From a virus: DNA of 38,756 bases. Position numbers and translations under genes: made by a program. The stretch lies in the IMG/VR virus record IMGVR_UViG_3300036857_000360, positions 1 to 38,756 of that record; one strand, 5' to 3'. Under the pieces are notes generated by a model that was given only the letters and a program-made list of their open reading frames with translations, did not search any database and was not told the origin of the DNA. This document shows positions 14,442 to 21,102 of the stretch, piece after piece (position 1 is the first letter of the stretch; each line of letters opens with the position of its first letter).

Positions 14442-14897
14442 TCACGTATCGAACGGGATCGTTGCCCCGCCGCTCAGCTCACTTTGGGCACGGTCCACCA
14501 CCTCCTCTCCATGGTTCGCGGGGAAGACGTACCTGCCGGGTCCGAGACGCCGGCCTTCCCCGTTGATCTTGCAAAGGCGCTTTGCAGCCGCCTCCACACC
14601 ATTGGCGGTCGTGAACCAACCACGCCGCTGCATTTCCTCGCGAAGCTCGGTCAGAGTCCAGACACCAGGGCGCTCACGAACGATCAGACGCAGCGCCTCC
14701 CGCCCACGTGGATCGGACCTCTTCGCATGGCCGTTGCCGTTCGTCTGCGACTGGCTGCCAGATGAACTCACGAACTCCAACAGCTCGTTGAGCCCTTCCT
14801 CGCCCAGCTCCTCAGCGAACTCAACCATCCTCTTCAGTCGAGCTGCCCGCCGGTCAGCCTCCTCGGCTTCCCGCCGTAGCTCGGTCAGAGAACTCAT
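14442..14897 (-). CDS. Leftward winged-helix-like DNA-binding protein
   Basis: 151 residues reading left from ATG 14897, preceded on that strand by GAGGAGG. The N-terminal half is coiled coil (L-T-E-L-R-R-E-A-E-E-A-D-R-R-A-A-R-L-K-R). After a Ser/Gln/Asn linker, the C-terminal half has R-P-G-V-W-T-L-T-E-L-R-E-E-M-Q-R-R-G-W-F and L-G-P-G-R-Y-V-F, the shape of a small winged helix ending in a basic wing. It lies between the tRNA and the integrase, in lysogeny orientation with the repressor. It may be a transcription regulator expressed in lysogens. The family was not identified. Confidence 0.65.
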   Translation of the reverse strand: MSSLTELRREAEEADRRAARLKRMVEFAEELGEEGLNELLEFVSSSGSQSQTNGNGHAKRSDPRGREALRLIVRERPGVWTLTELREEMQRRGWFTTANGVEAAAKRLCKINGEGRRLGPGRYVFPANHGEEVVDRAQSELSGGATIPFDT

Positions 14898-14963
14898 GGG
14901 AACCTCCTCTCGGCCATCAGTGATCCAACACCGTAGAGCCGTCGTCGGACGGAGAGTCCGGCC

Positions 14964-14986
14964 TGTTCGGTCCCCTGGACCCGACA
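14964..14986. promoter_or_regulatory. Dyad between divergent genes
   Basis: TGTTCGGTCC-CCT-GGACCCGACA is an imperfect 10-bp inverted repeat (8 of 10 matched) between the leftward gene at 14897 and the rightward gene at 15039. Its position suits an operator controlling both. No clear promoter hexamers were found nearby. Confidence 0.35.
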
Positions 14987-15038
14987 GTCAGGGGCGCGAT
15001 GCCGGGTCGCCGTTCCAGACCGAGACGGTCGAAGGGCA

Positions 15039-15260
15039 GTGTTCGTGACCTGGCTGGCGATCCTGATCATCACCCTGGTCTGCGTGTCGTTCTCCGCCGG
15101 GTTCGTGCTCGGCGCAGCCCTGGCGGCGGTCGGTCTCCGCGCCCGCAGGCCCCGGCCGCCCCAGGAAGGGAACTGGTCGGTCCCGACCGAGAACCCCGGC
15201 GCGACGCTTTACCACTTCGTGGGGCCGGTTGTCCCGTTCGACCAGGAGGACGCCGAGTGA
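15039..15260 (+). CDS. Small membrane protein before excisionase
   Basis: 73 residues from GTG, with GAAGGG as ribosome binding site. The first ~35 residues are one long hydrophobic span (T-W-L-A-I-L-I-I-T-L-V-C-V-S-F-S-A-G-F-V), then a basic R-A-R-R-P-R-P stop-transfer and a polar tail predicted to be cytoplasmic. It overlaps the next start by GTGA, so it shares a transcript with the excisionase-like gene and the integrase. Membrane proteins encoded with integrases are sometimes exclusion factors; here that is a guess. Confidence 0.55.
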   Translation: MFVTWLAILIITLVCVSFSAGFVLGAALAAVGLRARRPRPPQEGNWSVPTENPGATLYHFVGPVVPFDQEDAE

Positions 15261-15508
15261 GGGAGGTCGTCCCGGTCGAGGCGTACGTGGACGGGCGCAG
15301 GCTGGCCGGTTTGATGGGCGTGTCGGTGGCGACGATCAAACGCTGGACGGCGGAGGGGATGCCGTCGGAGACGTGGGGAATGACTCGTACCCGCCGATAT
15401 CTGCCCTCTCGGGCGATGGCCTGGGCACGTGCCCGGGGCGGGGCTAAGATGGGCGAGAGCCGGGATAGCGAAAGCACCGCGCCCGGGCAACAACAACCGA
15501 AGGAGTAG
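15257..15508 (+). CDS. Excisionase-like HTH protein
   Basis: 83 residues from GTG. Residues ~10-55 resemble a MerR/HTH-17 domain: Y-V-D-G-R-R-L-A-G-L-M-G-V-S-V-A-T-I-K-R-W-T-A-E-G-M-P with R-R-Y-L-P-S-R-A after the wing. The tail is Gln/Ser-rich. It ends five bases before the integrase ATG and carries its AGGAG ribosome binding site. Small HTH-17 proteins beside a tyrosine integrase typically act as recombination directionality factors, so xis function is inferred from context. Confidence 0.65.
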   Translation: MREVVPVEAYVDGRRLAGLMGVSVATIKRWTAEGMPSETWGMTRTRRYLPSRAMAWARARGGAKMGESRDSESTAPGQQQPKE

Positions 15509-15513
15509 CTTCG

Positions 15514-16608
15514 ATGCCTAGTCAGCTTCCCTCTGGCCGTTGGCGGACGCGTGTTCGCCATCCCCGTACCGGCCGGCACCTGTCCGCCAGGACGGTGATC
15601 GGCGGCCCCGACACCTATCCCGACCGCGTCTCGGCCGCCGAGGCTGAGACGCGGGCCCGTGACCTGCTGCGCCGCAACGCCCGCGCCGGCGTGACCGTCC
15701 GCGAGTTCTGGAACGACTGGACAACCGACCCGCTCTGGGCCCGTCCCGCGATGTCGACGAACCTGCACAACGCCGAACGCACCCGCGGGTTCGTGCAGGC
15801 GTACGGTGACCTGCCGATCCGGGCGATCGACGACGAGCACGTGGCGGCCTGGCTGAAAGGCGGCCGGAACATCGGCACCGTCACGACGCTGAAGACGTTC
15901 TTCAACGATGCCGCCAGCGTCCAGGCAGGTCGGCTCGTCGAGCGGAACCCGTTCGCGAAGCTCAAGCTCAGGCAGAGCCGGGGCCGGCGGGACACGCAGC
16001 CGCCGACGCAGCCGGAGATCTCCGGGTTCGTTCGCCTCGCCGATGAGCTGACCCCACCGTCGTTCGGTGCCTACCTCGACGTCGCCGTCCACGAAGGGAT
16101 GCGTCCCGGCGAGCTCGACGCTCTGCGTTGGGACAGGATCGACTTCCAGGCCGGGACGATCCTCGTCGATCAGCAGTGGTGCGCGAAGGTCGCGGAGTTC
16201 ACGCTCCCCAAGCACGGGGTCATCCGCGAGATTGCTCTTACCGACCCGGCCAGGAAACGGCTCCTGTCTCTCGCGAGGGAGACGGAGTTCGTGTTCACGA
16301 CCTTGCGCGGCTCGCACTACCGGCCGTCCTCACGGGCGCATCACTGGAACCGGGTGCGTTGCACCGCAGGTCTCGGCCAGGTCGACCTGTACACCGCTAC
16401 CCGGCACTTCTTCGGCTGGTACGCCTGGAACATCCTCGAGCTCGACCCGCGTGACATCGCCCTCCACTTCGGCCACCAGGACGGCGGCGAGCTTGTGCGG
16501 AAGCTGTACGGACACGCCGACGCCGCTTTGGCCCGGGAGCGTGTCCGGGAGGCGTTCCGGCAGGCCCCACCGGCGCCCGTGCCGATCCGGGCGGCGGCGG
16601 TTTCGTGA
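15514..16608 (+). CDS. int: Tyrosine-recombinase integrase
   Basis: 364 residues, ATG after AGGAG at 15501-15505. The N-terminal part has an arm-type and SAM-like DNA-binding region (T-V-R-E-F-W-N-D-W ... L-P-I-R-A-I-D-D-E-H-V-A-A-W-L). The catalytic domain shows the first Arg in H-E-G-M-R-P-G-E-L, a Lys in the following beta region, T-R-H-F-F in place of the usual H-x-L-R-H (so the first His is replaced and Arg-His retained), L-H-F-G-H-Q and the nucleophile Tyr in R-K-L-Y-G-H-A-D. It should integrate the phage at a host attB. The stop overlaps a GTG of an uncertain frame running over the attP-like region. Confidence 0.9.
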   Translation: MPSQLPSGRWRTRVRHPRTGRHLSARTVIGGPDTYPDRVSAAEAETRARDLLRRNARAGVTVREFWNDWTTDPLWARPAMSTNLHNAERTRGFVQAYGDLPIRAIDDEHVAAWLKGGRNIGTVTTLKTFFNDAASVQAGRLVERNPFAKLKLRQSRGRRDTQPPTQPEISGFVRLADELTPPSFGAYLDVAVHEGMRPGELDALRWDRIDFQAGTILVDQQWCAKVAEFTLPKHGVIREIALTDPARKRLLSLARETEFVFTTLRGSHYRPSSRAHHWNRVRCTAGLGQVDLYTATRHFFGWYAWNILELDPRDIALHFGHQDGGELVRKLYGHADAALARERVREAFRQAPPAPVPIRAAAVS

Positions 16609-16963
16609 CACGTGCTGTGCCACGACCCGTGGGTTTGCAGGGGTTCTTTCCTATCGGGCCCATAGCGAACCCGTTTGGCTCCCCCCGGGTCGGGTGGGGT
16701 CAGGAGAGGTCAGAAACCGGGGCTGTGCGGGGACTTCACCGCCGGCGCCGGGCGCAACCGCCGCAGCCGTGCCGGGTCCCGACGGGGCCGTTTCCGGGGG
16801 TGTGTGCCACGAAAACGTGCCACGACCGGTCCGTGGCACACGACTGCGACACGACCCGCCCGCTGTGCGCCACGATGCTCCCGCGGGCGGGCTACTCCCC
16901 GGCCGCCGGGCCCCCGGGCGAGTGCTTCGCCGCGGGGGCCATTTCTGTTCAGGGGCCGGTGTG
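16609..16963 (+). other. attP-like region downstream of integrase
   Basis: About 355 bases without a convincing gene. GTGCCACGA occurs at 16617-16625, 16804-16812 and 16817-16825, with an inverted CCGTGGCAC at 16831-16839 and a related GCGCCACGA near 16867. Such clustered direct and inverted boxes next to int look like arm-type integrase sites. An imperfect dyad CTATCGGGCCCATAG near 16651-16667 is a possible core. A frame spanning 16605-16964 overlaps both neighbours neatly but its product looks non-coding (Pro/Arg-rich, no pattern). The host attB is unknown. Confidence 0.45.
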
Positions 16964-17164
16964 ATGCGGCGCCGCCGCACCCGGGCGCAGCTCGATCGTG
17001 ACCTCCAAGCTGGTTACGCCAGCCTTGAGTACCGCGCCTACGGGGTCTGCCCCGACTGCGGCCAGGAGGGCTACCACCACGGCCGTACGTCCCGGGGGCG
17101 GCGCTGCTTCGAGTGCTGGGCCACGCGTAAGCGCGGCCGCCACCCCCGGGAGGTTTCCGCATGA
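16964..17164 (+). CDS. Small zinc-ribbon protein
   Basis: 66 residues, ATG at 16964. The N-terminus is highly basic (M-R-R-R-R-T-R). C-P-D-C-G-Q and R-C-F-E-C-W form a C-x2-C ... C-x2-C zinc ribbon with G-R-T-S-R-G-R-R between. It overlaps the next ATG by four bases. The basic zinc ribbon suggests nucleic-acid binding. It starts the early rightward operon after the integrase and attP-like region. Confidence 0.55.
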   Translation: MRRRRTRAQLDRDLQAGYASLEYRAYGVCPDCGQEGYHHGRTSRGRRCFECWATRKRGRHPREVSA

Positions 17165-17436
17165 ACAACCCGCCTCCTCTCGGCTACCGCGAGGAGTGGG
17201 TGCCCGAGGACCCGGAGTGGTTCCGGCCACTCCAGCCCGGGGAAGGTGAGGGGCACCCCTGCCGCGGCAAGAACCCGCGCCGTTGTCCGAACGAGCCGGT
17301 CGCGGTCATGTTCCGCCGTGTCTACAGGCGCGGCAGAACCACGCAGGCACGGTGGTTCTACTGCGCTGACCACTTGTTCGGCCGGCGGATCGAAGACGGC
17401 CAGCTCCTCGCCCGGCGGCTGGTGCCCGAGACGTGA
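17161..17436 (+). CDS. Small Cys/His-rich protein
   Basis: 91 residues, ATG overlapping the previous stop. H-P-C-R-G-K-N-P-R-R-C-P-N-E-P-V-A and W-F-Y-C-A-D-H-L-F-G-R together give a C ... C ... C-x2-H metal site. The C-terminal I-E-D-G-Q-L-L-A-R-R-L is a conserved-looking end that I associate with uncharacterised actinophage proteins. The function is unknown; its place upstream of the annealing protein suggests an early accessory role. Confidence 0.55.
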   Translation: MNNPPPLGYREEWVPEDPEWFRPLQPGEGEGHPCRGKNPRRCPNEPVAVMFRRVYRRGRTTQARWFYCADHLFGRRIEDGQLLARRLVPET

Positions 17437-17449
17437 CCGAGGCCTGGGC

Positions 17450-18136
17450 GTGAGGTTCCAGCAGGGCGACGAGGTGTTCGTCACCAACCTTGGCCGGGGG
17501 CGGATCGTTGGCTGGTCGAACCGCGGCACCGTCGTGCGTGGCCACGGGGTGCGTGTCCCCGGCTGGCAGACCGTGATCGTCGAGCTCGACAGCGGCCGGC
17601 GTGTCAACGCGCGGCTGCAAGACCTGAGACCCATCGACCTGGAGGAGGAACCCGTGAACGACGCTGCACCATCGCTCGAGCTCGTCTCGACAGAAGCCGA
17701 GCCCAGACCACGCGAGGAGCTCGTCCTGCCCTGGACGGGGGAGGCGTTCGACATGACCGTCCTCGGCGGCAAGGGCGCGGCCCTCGTCGCCGCGCTCGAC
17801 GTCAGGGAACAGGTCGAGCTGCTGATCGAGTACGTCAGCGGCGAACTGTGGGAAGAGGCCGAGCGGCTCGGCACACAGACCTTGCACCTAGGCGACTACG
17901 ACGTCGTCTTCTCCGGCGGCCCTGTGGACGACTACGACGTCGACGCGATCGCCGCCGACCTGCAGGAGGCCGGCTGCCCGGCCGACCGCGTCCAGGACAT
18001 CTACCGCAAGCCACGGCCGCAGCTGAACAAGACGGTCGCGAACGCCCTGGCAGCGGCGAACCCCGCCTACGCCGCCGTGGTCGAGAAGCACCGGACGACC
18101 CGCATCCTTCCACGCCGCGCCCGGGTGAAGCGATGA
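17450..18136 (+). CDS. KOW-like N-domain plus helical domain, possible dual start
   Basis: 228 residues from GTG 17450. Residues ~1-60 form a small beta barrel (Q-G-D-E-V-F-V-T-N-L-G-R-G-R-I-V-G-W and V-I-V-E-L-D-S-G-R-R-V-N-A-R-L-Q-D-L), KOW or Tudor-like. An acidic/Pro linker follows. An in-frame GTG at 17654 is preceded by GGAGGAGG at 17641-17648, so a 160-residue short form lacking the barrel may also be made. The C-terminal part (E-Q-V-E-L-L-I-E-Y-V ... L-N-K-T-V-A-N-A-L-A-A-A-N-P-A-Y) is helical and unrecognised. It overlaps the RecT-like gene by four bases, suggesting a recombination or replication partner. Confidence 0.6.
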   Translation: MRFQQGDEVFVTNLGRGRIVGWSNRGTVVRGHGVRVPGWQTVIVELDSGRRVNARLQDLRPIDLEEEPVNDAAPSLELVSTEAEPRPREELVLPWTGEAFDMTVLGGKGAALVAALDVREQVELLIEYVSGELWEEAERLGTQTLHLGDYDVVFSGGPVDDYDVDAIAADLQEAGCPADRVQDIYRKPRPQLNKTVANALAAANPAYAAVVEKHRTTRILPRRARVKR

Positions 18137-18795
18137 GCGAGACCCAGCCCGAGACGGGCCAGGAGCTCGTCCCCAGGTCGGACCTGGATGACGTCGCCCG
18201 TGTCGGCAAGTGGCTGGCCCTCTCCGAGGGAGGCGACGGCGAAAACGCCCGCATCGCCTCAGGAATGCTGCGTGTCTATTACGCCCGCGAGCTCCAGCTT
18301 GGCCCGCTGGCCGCGTCCGAGATGCACGTGCGCAAGGGCAAGCTGTATCCGAGCACACGGCTGCTGCATGCGCTTGCCCGCCGGCGCGGCTACGACGTCG
18401 CCCTCGTCGACATCAACGACGAGGGCTGCACCGCCGCCGTCGTCGACAGGAACGGTGAACAGATCGGCCAGACGGCGACGTTCACGATGGAGCAGGCGGA
18501 ACGGGCGAAGCTGGTCAAGCCCGACTCTGCCTGGGTCACCTACCCGCGACGGATGTTGTGGTCGAAGGCGGCGCGGCATGCCCTGATCGACGCCGTCCCG
18601 GAGATCATGCTCGGCATCGGCACGGAGGACTCCGAGGTCGTCGTCGCCGAAGCGATCGAGCTCGAGGAGCACGACGACGACCTGGAAGGCGTCGAGTTCG
18701 GCGAGCCGCCGCAACCGAACCTGGACACGACGGCCGAGTACGACGCCCAGCAGGAGCTCGAGGACACCAACGGTGTCGGAACTCACGCCGACTGA
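18133..18795 (+). CDS. RecT-like single-strand annealing protein
   Basis: 220 residues, ATG overlapping the previous stop. The core resembles actinophage RecT-like proteins: Y-Y-A-R-E-L-Q-L-G-P-L-A-A ... V-R-K-G-K-L-Y-P-S-T-R-L-L-H-A-L-A-R-R-R-G-Y, then F-T-M-E-Q-A-E-R-A-K-L and W-V-T-Y-P-R-R-M-L-W-S-K-A-A-R-H-A followed by V-P-E-I-M-L-G. The C-terminal ~50 residues are acidic and disordered. RecT-type proteins anneal complementary strands during phage recombination and repair. No exonuclease partner (RecE or YqaJ-like) is recognisable nearby. The gene is shorter than typical RecT (about 270 residues), so the assignment is tentative. Confidence 0.6.
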   Translation: MSETQPETGQELVPRSDLDDVARVGKWLALSEGGDGENARIASGMLRVYYARELQLGPLAASEMHVRKGKLYPSTRLLHALARRRGYDVALVDINDEGCTAAVVDRNGEQIGQTATFTMEQAERAKLVKPDSAWVTYPRRMLWSKAARHALIDAVPEIMLGIGTEDSEVVVAEAIELEEHDDDLEGVEFGEPPQPNLDTTAEYDAQQELEDTNGVGTHAD

Positions 18796-18971
18796 GATTC
18801 GACGTCATCCCCGACGCACTCACGGTTGGGGATCAGGCCGAGGGCGGGCAGGAACCCCCCACCGCCCCGGCGGGGGCGACGGGCACACGCCGGCGCCGCC
18901 GCACACACCCCACAGGAGTGGCGGCGCCGGCGCCCCCCGAATCCGAGAAGCCCAAGCGAAGGAGGAAGCAA

Positions 18972-19199
18972 ATGCCGGAGGAGAGTGACCGGATCATGGA
19001 GGCGTTCAAAGGCGTGATCGACACGCTCGAGGACCTGACCGTCGCCGTCGCCCTGCTCTGCGACATGGTCAAAAACGACGGCGAGCAATACGTGCGCACG
19101 CTCGTCAGCGACGAGTGCGCCCGCGAGCGCGAAGGGTTCATCACTGACCTCCGCCGCGAGCTCGAGATCCTGGCCCCCACCGAAGAAGCGGTCGCATGA
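18972..19199 (+). CDS. Small helical early protein
   Basis: 75 residues, ATG six bases after AAGGAGG. The product is almost entirely helical and acidic (I-M-E-A-F-K-G-V-I-D-T-L-E-D-L-T-V-A-V-A-L-L-C-D-M). The frame stays open upstream into Arg/Pro-rich sequence but without a start codon, so I use the ATG with the good ribosome binding site. The gap 18796-18971 otherwise holds only G/C-rich low-complexity sequence, crossed by a frame from GTG 18773 of poor quality. It overlaps the next gene by four bases. Confidence 0.6.
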   Translation: MPEESDRIMEAFKGVIDTLEDLTVAVALLCDMVKNDGEQYVRTLVSDECAREREGFITDLRRELEILAPTEEAVA

Positions 19200-19372
19200 C
19201 CCGCCCCCGTCCGACCAGCCCACCGGACTACCGGCGGCTGGTGGAGACCGCCCTCGCGAACGCCAACACGGCCAGCAGCGGCTCCGGCGCCCGCGCGGTC
19301 GCCTACGCCGTCCTCGCCGTCGCCGACCGCCTCGACCAACTCCTCACACTCGAACAGCAGGCAGCCCGATGA
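19196..19372 (+). CDS. Small helical ORF before the Rpf-like gene
   Basis: 58 residues, ATGA overlaps at both ends. The sequence (Y-R-R-L-V-E-T-A-L-A-N-A-N ... A-Y-A-V-L-A-V-A-D-R-L-D-Q-L-L) forms two short amphipathic helices. It has no membrane span, metal site or signal peptide. Its overlap on both sides supports a real translated frame. The function is not recognised. Confidence 0.5.
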   Translation: MTRPRPTSPPDYRRLVETALANANTASSGSGARAVAYAVLAVADRLDQLLTLEQQAAR

Positions 19373-19962
19373 CGCGGCCTGAGACAGCGTGGCTGCTCGC
19401 TCTCACCCTCGTCGCCGCCGTCATCGCCGCCCTGATCCTCGTCACCGACGGCCGAGGCACACCCGCCAGCCAACGGATGCTCGTCCTCCAGGCCCGCATC
19501 ACTACGCACCAGACACGGATCACGGGGGCTCGGCGGATCCTCCTCTTCTTCCACCAACACCCGAAGCTGCTGTACGCGGGTGGCATGCGAACCCATCGGC
19601 GGGAATGGCGGATCGTCCTGCGGGCCCGGGCAACGATCAGCGCCCACGGGTGGGCGCTCCTGCGTGACCGGGTCGCCCTCGAAAGGGCCACCTGGGCGAA
19701 CGAGGGCTGGACGACACGGCCGTGGTGGATGGACCCGGAATGGTGGTGGATAGCGCGTTGCGAAAGCGGCAGCAACCCGCCGAACTGGCGACACAATTCC
19801 GGCACATATCAGGGCGGCCTCGGCTTTTACCGCGGATCCTGGGACCAGTTCAAACCAGCGGGTTATCCCGCCGAGGCATATCAGGCGACACCATGGCAGC
19901 AGGTTGTCGTCGCTGAACGGATACGGGCCCGGTACGGGTACACCGGCTGGGGCTGCGCCTGA
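19369..19962 (+). CDS. Membrane-anchored Rpf-like transglycosylase
   Basis: 197 residues. A short N-terminus leads to one membrane span (residues ~7-26, A-W-L-L-A-L-T-L-V-A-A-V-I-A-A-L-I-L-V), then a basic stalk. The C-terminal ~75 residues match the transglycosylase-like domain of resuscitation-promoting factors: W-W-W-I-A-R-C-E-S-G with predicted catalytic Glu132, Y-Q-G-G-L-G-F-Y-R-G-S-W, then A-T-P-W-Q-Q-V-V-V-A-E-R-I. Cys131 and Cys196 probably pair as in Rpf domains. It cleaves peptidoglycan glycan strands. It is encoded among early genes, not with the tail or the lysis genes, so it may act on the host wall during lysogeny or growth. Confidence 0.8.
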   Translation: MTRPETAWLLALTLVAAVIAALILVTDGRGTPASQRMLVLQARITTHQTRITGARRILLFFHQHPKLLYAGGMRTHRREWRIVLRARATISAHGWALLRDRVALERATWANEGWTTRPWWMDPEWWWIARCESGSNPPNWRHNSGTYQGGLGFYRGSWDQFKPAGYPAEAYQATPWQQVVVAERIRARYGYTGWGCA

Positions 19963-20183
19963 TGAGCTTCAACGTCCCCTGTTTCTACTGCGGTGACCCC
20001 GTCGACGTGCAGGCACGAACCACCTACCGGCGCGTCACCGGCTGGGAACGGAAAGCACTCGCCGCCACTCGCAAAAGCGGCAGCGACATCACGCTCCGCG
20101 AAACGCTGGACGAGTACGCCTGCCCGGTCTGTATCAGCCTCCGACGAGACGGCATCCAACCCGGGCAGGAGTCCCTGCTATGA
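19962..20183 (+). CDS. Small zinc-ribbon protein
   Basis: 73 residues, ATG overlapping the Rpf-like stop (TGATG). F-Y-C-G-D near the N-terminus and Y-A-C-P-V-C-I near the C-terminus give a C-x2-C-type ribbon (C-F-Y-C and C-P-V-C) separated by a basic helical insert. It is probably a treble-clef or rubredoxin-type knuckle protein. The function is unknown and it is coupled to the next gene. Confidence 0.55.
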   Translation: MSFNVPCFYCGDPVDVQARTTYRRVTGWERKALAATRKSGSDITLRETLDEYACPVCISLRRDGIQPGQESLL

Positions 20184-20386
20184 CAGGTCAGCGACCGCAG
20201 CTGTTCGACCCTGACCCGCTTGGCCGCCGGTGCCCGACCTGTCGTGGCACCGGCACAGCTCGCACGTTCGCCGGTCAACACGTGAGCTGCAGACCCTGCA
20301 ACGGCACCGGCCGCCTCGGCGGCCCACCCCGACCCGTCCGACCGCGGCACGACCCGGCGACCGCACCGTTCCCGGAGGGCTTCTAG
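20180..20386 (+). CDS. DnaJ-type zinc-motif protein
   Basis: 68 residues, ATG overlapping the previous stop. C-P-T-C-R-G-T-G and C-R-P-C-N-G-T-G are two C-x2-C-x-G-x-G repeats as in the zinc domain of DnaJ. The flanks are Pro/Arg-rich and disordered. A stand-alone DnaJ-like zinc motif occurs in many phages without known function. It ends four bases before the convergent leftward operon begins at 20390, with no terminator recognised between them. Confidence 0.6.
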   Translation: MTGQRPQLFDPDPLGRRCPTCRGTGTARTFAGQHVSCRPCNGTGRLGGPPRPVRPRHDPATAPFPEGF

Positions 20387-20389
20387 ATG

Positions 20390-20602
20390 TCAGCCGGTCC
20401 GGTAGTCCCGGCCCGACTGGCGTGCCCACTCCGCGACGTCGGCGTCTCGCCACACTGTCGCCCGGCCGAGCTGGCCGAGTGGCTCCGGGAACCCCGGCCG
20501 CGCGGCCAACTGGCGGAGCCGCTCACGCGACACGCCAAGCCGGCGCGCGGCTTCGGCGCCTGTGACGAGATCGGCGATCGCCGATGGCGTCGACGTGGTC
20601 AT
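20390..20602 (-). CDS. HTH-17/MerR-like regulator of the leftward operon
   Basis: 70 residues reading left from ATG 20602. The sequence (L-V-T-G-A-E-A-A-R-R-L-G-V-S-R-E-R-L-R-Q-L-A and G-F-P-E-P-L-G-Q-L-G-R-A-T-V-W-R-D-A-D-V-A-E-W-A) is a compact winged HTH of the AlpA/MerR type. It is the last gene of the leftward three-gene operon and overlaps the preceding gene by four bases. It is a reasonable candidate to bind the repeated boxes at 21103-21145 and control the operon. An excisionase-like role is the alternative. Confidence 0.65.
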   Translation of the reverse strand: MTTSTPSAIADLVTGAEAARRLGVSRERLRQLAARPGFPEPLGQLGRATVWRDADVAEWARQSGRDYRTG

Positions 20603-20892
20603 GCGGGGACGAGCTCGCGATCGTCGGCCGGCTCGACGCGGATCGCGCCAAGCTCGACACGCAAGCCCATCACCTCGAGCGCGCGCAGCATCACATCGGC
20701 GCCCTCGTCCGCGGCCGTCTGTGCGCGTGAGGCGGGAAGGCAGAACGTCGCCGCGAGCAGCTGGCCGTGGATCGCTACCGCCGCGCCGAGCGCGGACTGC
20801 TCCTCGAGCCGGCTGCGCAGGATCGGAAGCAGCTCCTCGTCCGGTGTCGCCGGAAGCGGGAGTGTGTCAATCGAGATCGTCCATTCAGGCAT
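20599..20892 (-). CDS. Putative antitoxin-like partner of HicA-like protein
   Basis: 97 residues reading left from ATG 20892, overlapping the HicA-like gene by eight bases and the regulator by four. It is a small alpha-beta protein: W-T-I-S-I-D-T-L-P-L-P at the start, A-A-V-A-I-H-G-Q-L-L-A-A-T-F in the middle, and A-L-E-V-M-G-L-R-V-E-L-G near the end. The fold pattern resembles the ferredoxin-like or HicB-like partners placed after HicA-like genes. It lacks a DNA-binding tail, which the third gene could supply. The antitoxin role is inferred from the operon only. Confidence 0.5.
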   Translation of the reverse strand: MPEWTISIDTLPLPATPDEELLPILRSRLEEQSALGAAVAIHGQLLAATFCLPASRAQTAADEGADVMLRALEVMGLRVELGAIRVEPADDRELVPA

Positions 20893-21088
20893 TCGGGTCG
20901 AAGCCTCCTCTCTTCAGTTCCGAGAGCGCGTTTTTGAGCGCTCGATGGTCGCTTGGGGTCTTGTGCAGAAGCACTTTCGTGACTCGGTCGGGGCTGTATG
21001 CCATGTAGCCGTGTCGTGTTTCCTCGACGCGCCAGCCCTGCTCGCGGAGCTTGCGGATCAGGTTGGCGGTTTCTTTCTTCTGACTCAT
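20885..21088 (-). CDS. HicA-like toxin
   Basis: 67 residues reading left from ATG 21088, with GAGAGG upstream. L-I-R-K-L-R-E-Q-G-W-R-V-E-E-T-R-H-G-Y-M-A-Y leads to T-P-S-D-H-R-A-L-K-N-A-L-S-E-L-K, the dsRBD-like alpha-beta layout of HicA mRNA interferases, with His26 in R-H-G matching the catalytic G-S-H or R-H-G position. Stand-alone HicA-like proteins are common in actinophages. Here the downstream gene could be the antitoxin. It is expressed from a consensus promoter at 21116-21144. Confidence 0.65.
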   Translation of the reverse strand: MSQKKETANLIRKLREQGWRVEETRHGYMAYSPDRVTKVLLHKTPSDHRALKNALSELKRGGFDPNA

Positions 21089-21102
21089 TCTGCCTCTCTC
21101 TC

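Noticed and set aside
15070-16317. 415-codon leftward open frame over the integrase
   Set aside because: Antisense to xis-like and int genes whose motifs are unambiguous; the product has no pattern.
16605-16964. 119-codon rightward frame between int and the zinc-ribbon gene
   Set aside because: The stop-start overlaps look gene-like, but the product is Pro/Arg/Gly-rich without structure and the DNA carries repeated integrase-type boxes. I treat it as attP-like DNA.
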